Positions 60,628-64,000 of a DNA stretch of 64,000 nt are shown here, piece by piece (position 1 is the first letter of the stretch; each line of letters starts with the position of its first letter). The stretch covers positions 47,132,195-47,196,194 of the forward strand of contig CM055872.1 of the NCBI GenBank assembly GCA_029582165.1. The letters are read 5' to 3'. The DNA comes from Portulaca oleracea. Its lineage: Eukaryota; Streptophyta; Magnoliopsida; Caryophyllales; Portulacaceae. A model generated the notes under the pieces. That model worked only from the letters and a program-made list of their open reading frames with translations. It was not told the origin of the DNA and did no database searches. A program made the position numbers and the translations under genes.

Positions 60628-60991
60628 GGGTTTTTGGCTCAAAATAATCCAAAGTCGAAGATCATTGGCTGAAAATATTTCAAACTCACTTTTTAGCTGA
60701 AAATAATCCAAACTTTTAACCTATTTACTCAGACTAAACCGAAATCAATTTTCGGCGTCAGAATACTGACTGGGCAGCCTGAGTATGTGTTTCTTTAATT
60801 GATTTTGGTTTTGAATTTATGTTGACTTGGGTCTACATAAGCTTACCAGTCAACATTACGACGCCGGAAATCAATTTCGGTTTAGTCCCAGTAAATAGGT
60901 TAAGAGTTTGGATTATTTTCAGCCAAAAAGTGAGTTTGGATTATTTTCAGCCAATGACGTCCGACTTCGGATTATTTTGAGCCAAAAACCC
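60628..60991. mobile_element. Mutator-type foldback MITE, family C, 364 bp
   Basis: Inverted arms of about 130 bp begin gggtttttggctcaaaataatcc. A perfect 9-bp target duplication, attaaaata, lies at 60619-60627 and 60992-61000. Each arm carries three ggctgaaaataatccaaac subrepeats. There is no gene. Confidence 0.92.
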
Positions 60992-61304
60992 ATTAAAATA
61001 TGCCCATATCAACCATCTCTATAAAAGCAGCTAAACAAAGGAATGTCACAAATATTGATTTCCATTTATACCCTTGTTATGAGCAGTTATTTTCTTCTCA
61101 TACCCTTCTCCATCTTTTTTCTCACTGAAACATTAATGTTTACTCTGTAATCTGACCCTTCCTCTGATTCTCTCTCTAAACTCACACTCTTCTTTTCATT
61201 TGCATCAAACGACCTCCTATCGGCGACGCTATGGGCCTCTGTCTCTCCCCACTGAAGATCGAGCACAATTCTTGCTTTCTTTCATGCTCTATATTTGCAG
61301 ATCA

Positions 61305-61551
61305 TGTTAGGATATATTTTGTATCTTTTGTTTTTCTTTTGTTTTTCTTTTGTTTGTTGTTGCTACTGTTGTAGTTTGTTAGGTTGGTTAGGTTTGTTCT
61401 TTTTTCTTTTCTTTCTTTTTCTTGGTTTTGCATCTGTATAAATAGGGTGCTCAGCCTTCTCTCTTCATTCATTCAATAAGACACATTTTCATTTTGTGTT
61501 TCTTCCTCTCTTCTTTTTTGGCTCAGCTCATCGAGCTGCTTTCTATCTTCA
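61305..61551 (+). repeat. 5' LTR of copia element, 247 bp
   Basis: Starts tgttaggatatattttg and ends ctatcttca, immediately before the PBS. The preceding five bases are gatca, the expected target duplication. Confidence 0.82.
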
Positions 61552-61564
61552 TGGTATCAGAGCA
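61552..61564 (+). other. Primer binding site, initiator tRNA-Met
   Basis: tggtatcagagca directly follows the LTR and matches the initiator tRNA-Met 3' end. Confidence 0.9.
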
Positions 61565-61601
61565 GGTTGCTTTCTGAACCTGCATCTCTTGCTCTTCGGC
61601 T

Positions 61602-62843
61602 ATGGAAAGTCCAGCAACACCAAAAACCGAGAGTCTAGAAAATCCTTCTCCAACTCCACTAAACAGACTACCCATCGTTGACCCTTGTGATCCTCTTTAC
61701 ATCCACCCATCAAATCAACCAGGTTTATCTTTGGTGGCTGAACCATTCAATGGAGAGGACTTTGATACTTAGAAGAGGTCAGCCACAATTGCCTTGTCAG
61801 CCAAGTACAAGGTGGCCTTCATTGATGGATCTTTATCAAGACCTGCAGAAGACTCGCCCCTTCTTCCATATTGGAGAAGAGGGAATGCCATGGTCTTATC
61901 TTGGATACTCAATTCTATGTCCAAGAATATAAGAGAAAGTGTGATGTATTCAACATTGGCCAAAGATTTGTGGGATGAGTTGTCGGAAAGATTTGGTTAG
62001 AGTAACAAGGCTAAACTATACTCAGTGCAACAGGAAGTTTCAAGACTTTCCCAAGACTCTCTGGATATAGCAAGTTACTTCACAAAGGCCAAGAAGTTAT
62101 GGGATGAAGCTAGTTCCATCAGCAGTGTTCCCAGATGCCAATGTGGAAAGTGTACATGTGATCCAAGAATAAATAGGAAGATCGAGGTACATTTTAAAGA
62201 GCAGAAATTGCTTCAATTTCTTATGGGGCTCAACAACAGTTATACAGCAGTTCGAGGCAATATCCTCATGATGTTTCCTCTTCCTTCTCTCAGTCAAGTC
62301 TATTCAATTCTCAGTCAGGAGGAAAGACAAAGGCAAGTTCATGACAATTGTCAATTTTTATCTGATTCTACTACCTTCTATGCCTCTAAAAATATTCAGA
62401 ATGGACCTGTAAAAACTATTAATGAGAAAGGGAGAAATGAATCCAAGAAGACCTTGTTCTGTGACTATTGCAAAAAGAATGGCCACACCATTGACAAATG
62501 CTACATACTCCATGGGTTCCCTCCTAATCACCCAAGAAATAAAAAAAGACAGCAAAGACAACAAGGTCCACCAAGAAGAGCTACCAATAGTGCCTGGAAT
62601 GAAGCAGAATCAGCAACCTCTTCAGCTGAGATTGCTGCACCTGAAAGGAGTTCAACAGCTGGAAATTTTTCTTTCAATCAAGATAAGGCAAAGTCATTGC
62701 TGCAACACCTCTTGGCCAGCTTAAACACACAGGACTCAAACAAAAATGATGGTGATACCATGTCTGGTAATAGTTGTACCTTTTCTCATAATTACTTATC
62801 TACTGGTGTGAGTTATGCCTGTGTTGCCCTAGAGAATGCATAG
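61602..62843 (+). pseudogene. Copia gag with three in-frame amber codons
   Basis: The frame from ATG 61602 encodes MESPATPKTESLE, a gag N-terminal domain (LSLVAEPFNGEDFDT), the LWDELSERFG segment and a CCHC knuckle (CDYCKKNGHTIDKC). TAG stops occur at 61770-61772, 61998-62000 and 62841-62843. In related proteins the first and third sites are Trp and the second Gln, so each looks like a single point change. The rest of the frame is intact with no frameshift. The third amber precedes the protease. Confidence 0.88.
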
Positions 62844-64000
62844 ATCCTAGATTCCGGGGCTAGTGATCATATGTGCAATAGTAAATCTGTTCTAAAGAAT
62901 TTAAGAAATCTTGAATGTCCTATTGAAATCACTCTACCTAATGTTGACAAAGTAAAGGTTACTTGCAAAGGTCAACTATATTTTTCTGATATTTTGGTTC
63001 TGTCAGATGTTTTATATGTACCCTTCTTTAAATTCAATCTGATTTCAGTGAAGAAATTGTGCAAGGAGTTACAATGCCACATAACATTTACTGAATCCCA
63101 ATGTGTCTTGCAGGGCCTTCATGTGAAGGGGCCTTTGGTTCTTGGTAGGGAAGCACCTGGTCTTTACCTTGTGGATGATAATATGATAGATCAGACAACA
63201 AGAAGTCCAAACAGTGTTTCTTTGATCAGTGAAAGTGCTTTAGTTTCAATAAAGGATGATGTATGGCATCAAAGATTAGGACATATGCCCATTAATAAAA
63301 TGAGATTAATACCCAATGTTTCTTTGCAAGGTCAATTTAACTGTGATACTTGTCCAAAGGCCAAACAACACTGTTTGCCCTTTCATACTAGTAGCATTTC
63401 AACTTTTTGTCCTTTTGAATTGATTCACATAGACACATGGGGTCCCTTTCACATCCCAACTTATTCTGGGCATAGATATTTTCTCACCACAGTGGATGAT
63501 TACACTAGGTGCACTTGGACCCATTTGATGACCACAAAGGATGAGGCCTTTAGTCTAATCCAATCTTTTGTTTCCATGGCCAAAACTCAATTTGATTCAA
63601 CAGTCAAAAGAATAAGGTCTGATAATGCCCTAGAAATTGGAAAAAGTAAGATTGCCATAACTTACTTCAAAGAAAATGGCATTTTACATGAAACTAGCTA
63701 TTCCCAAAGGCCCCAGCAGAATGGGGTAGTTGAAAGAAAACACAAACACATTCTTGAGGTTGCCAGGGCTCTTATGATCCAATCCAACCTACCCTTAAGA
63801 TTCTGGGGTGATAGCATCCTTACCTCTACTTACCTCATAAATAGGATGCCAACTCCTGTTTTAAAGAACAAAACCCCATATGAACTTCTGTTTAAAAGGC
63901 CCCCTACATATGATCATCTGAGGTCCTTTGGATACATTTGCTATATGAGTACTTTAAAACAGGGAAGGCACAAGTTTCAGGCTAGGGCAGAAAAATGCAT
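62844..64000 (+). CDS. Copia protease and integrase, open to the window end
   Basis: About 385 codons without a stop, in the same frame as gag. The start is the protease ILDSGASDHMCN. GAG-pre-integrase follows with its zinc finger (WHQRLGHMPINK, CDTCPKAKQ). The integrase core is intact: LIHIDTWGPF (first Asp), RIRSDNALE (second Asp) and QNGVVERKHKHI (Glu). FWGDSILTSTYLINRMPTPVL and SFGYICYMS close it. It makes the protease and the DNA-inserting enzyme. The upstream ambers would cut it off from gag. Partial: RT lies beyond the window. Confidence 0.88.
   Translation, partial: MLDSGASDHMCNSKSVLKNLRNLECPIEITLPNVDKVKVTCKGQLYFSDILVLSDVLYVPFFKFNLISVKKLCKELQCHITFTESQCVLQGLHVKGPLVLGREAPGLYLVDDNMIDQTTRSPNSVSLISESALVSIKDDVWHQRLGHMPINKMRLIPNVSLQGQFNCDTCPKAKQHCLPFHTSSISTFCPFELIHIDTWGPFHIPTYSGHRYFLTTVDDYTRCTWTHLMTTKDEAFSLIQSFVSMAKTQFDSTVKRIRSDNALEIGKSKIAITYFKENGILHETSYSQRPQQNGVVERKHKHILEVARALMIQSNLPLRFWGDSILTSTYLINRMPTPVLKNKTPYELLFKRPPTYDHLRSFGYICYMSTLKQGRHKFQARAEKC

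Larger units (their letters stand above)
61305..64000 (+). mobile_element. Ty1/copia element, 5' part, runs off window
   Basis: The 5' LTR is 61305-61551, the PBS starts at 61552, and gag-protease-integrase lie in a single frame from 61602. RT, RNase H and the 3' LTR lie beyond the window. It is better preserved than the copia element at 37107. Confidence 0.9.

Overview
This is plant nuclear DNA, almost certainly from a dicot. It is AT-rich and holds two spliced, ordinary plant genes in a dense bed of LTR retrotransposons and small DNA transposons. There are no prokaryotic signals. I cannot name the species.

Layout. (1) 1-12015: a nearly complete Ty3/gypsy chromovirus of Tekay/Del type on the minus strand. 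Its LTRs are 3.6 kb; the left one is cut by the window edge. Internally it has an extra acidic ORF, gag, protease, RT, RNase H, integrase and a chromodomain-like tail, broken by several frameshifts. (2) 12016-14300: non-coding, with two local tandem duplications and a MITE fragment. (3) 14300-19100: a plus-strand gene for a 535-residue RING-H2 E3 ubiquitin ligase, five coding exons, with a hAT MITE in its last intron. (4) 19500-21400: a Mutator-type MITE and a hAT element nested in an older repeat. (5) 21821-24240: a minus-strand gene for 60S ribosomal protein L7 (uL30), six coding exons, 244 residues, with a TATA box and telo-box. It is tail-to-tail with the RING gene. (6) 24400-34700: a Stowaway MITE, a second Mutator-type MITE, gypsy LTR remnants, a Helitron-like terminus and a solo Tekay LTR (31170-34378).

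(7) 34800-50350: insertions within insertions. An old plus-strand gypsy gag is broken by a probable solo LTR, by a copia element (37107-48470, target duplication caaat) and by another LTR-like segment. The copia LTR is itself split by an Athila-like, pol-less gypsy element (37241-44721, target duplication gagga). (8) 50350-58100: more LTR material, a ~62-bp tandem array, nested MULE/hAT elements, and a Pack-MULE-like element (55645-56767) carrying a GRF-type zinc-finger fragment. (9) 58190-61000: MITEs of Mutator, CACTA and hAT type. (10) 61305-64000: the 5' part of a plus-strand copia element, with LTR, PBS, gag with three amber stops, protease and integrase, running off the window.

The two host genes belong to protein turnover and to the ribosome, and nothing links them functionally. 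The most interesting pattern is in the gypsy LTRs of region 7. At least three different LTRs carry short palindromes or near-palindromes just upstream of the TATA box. In the Athila-like element the two arms covary, which suggests selection on the dyad.
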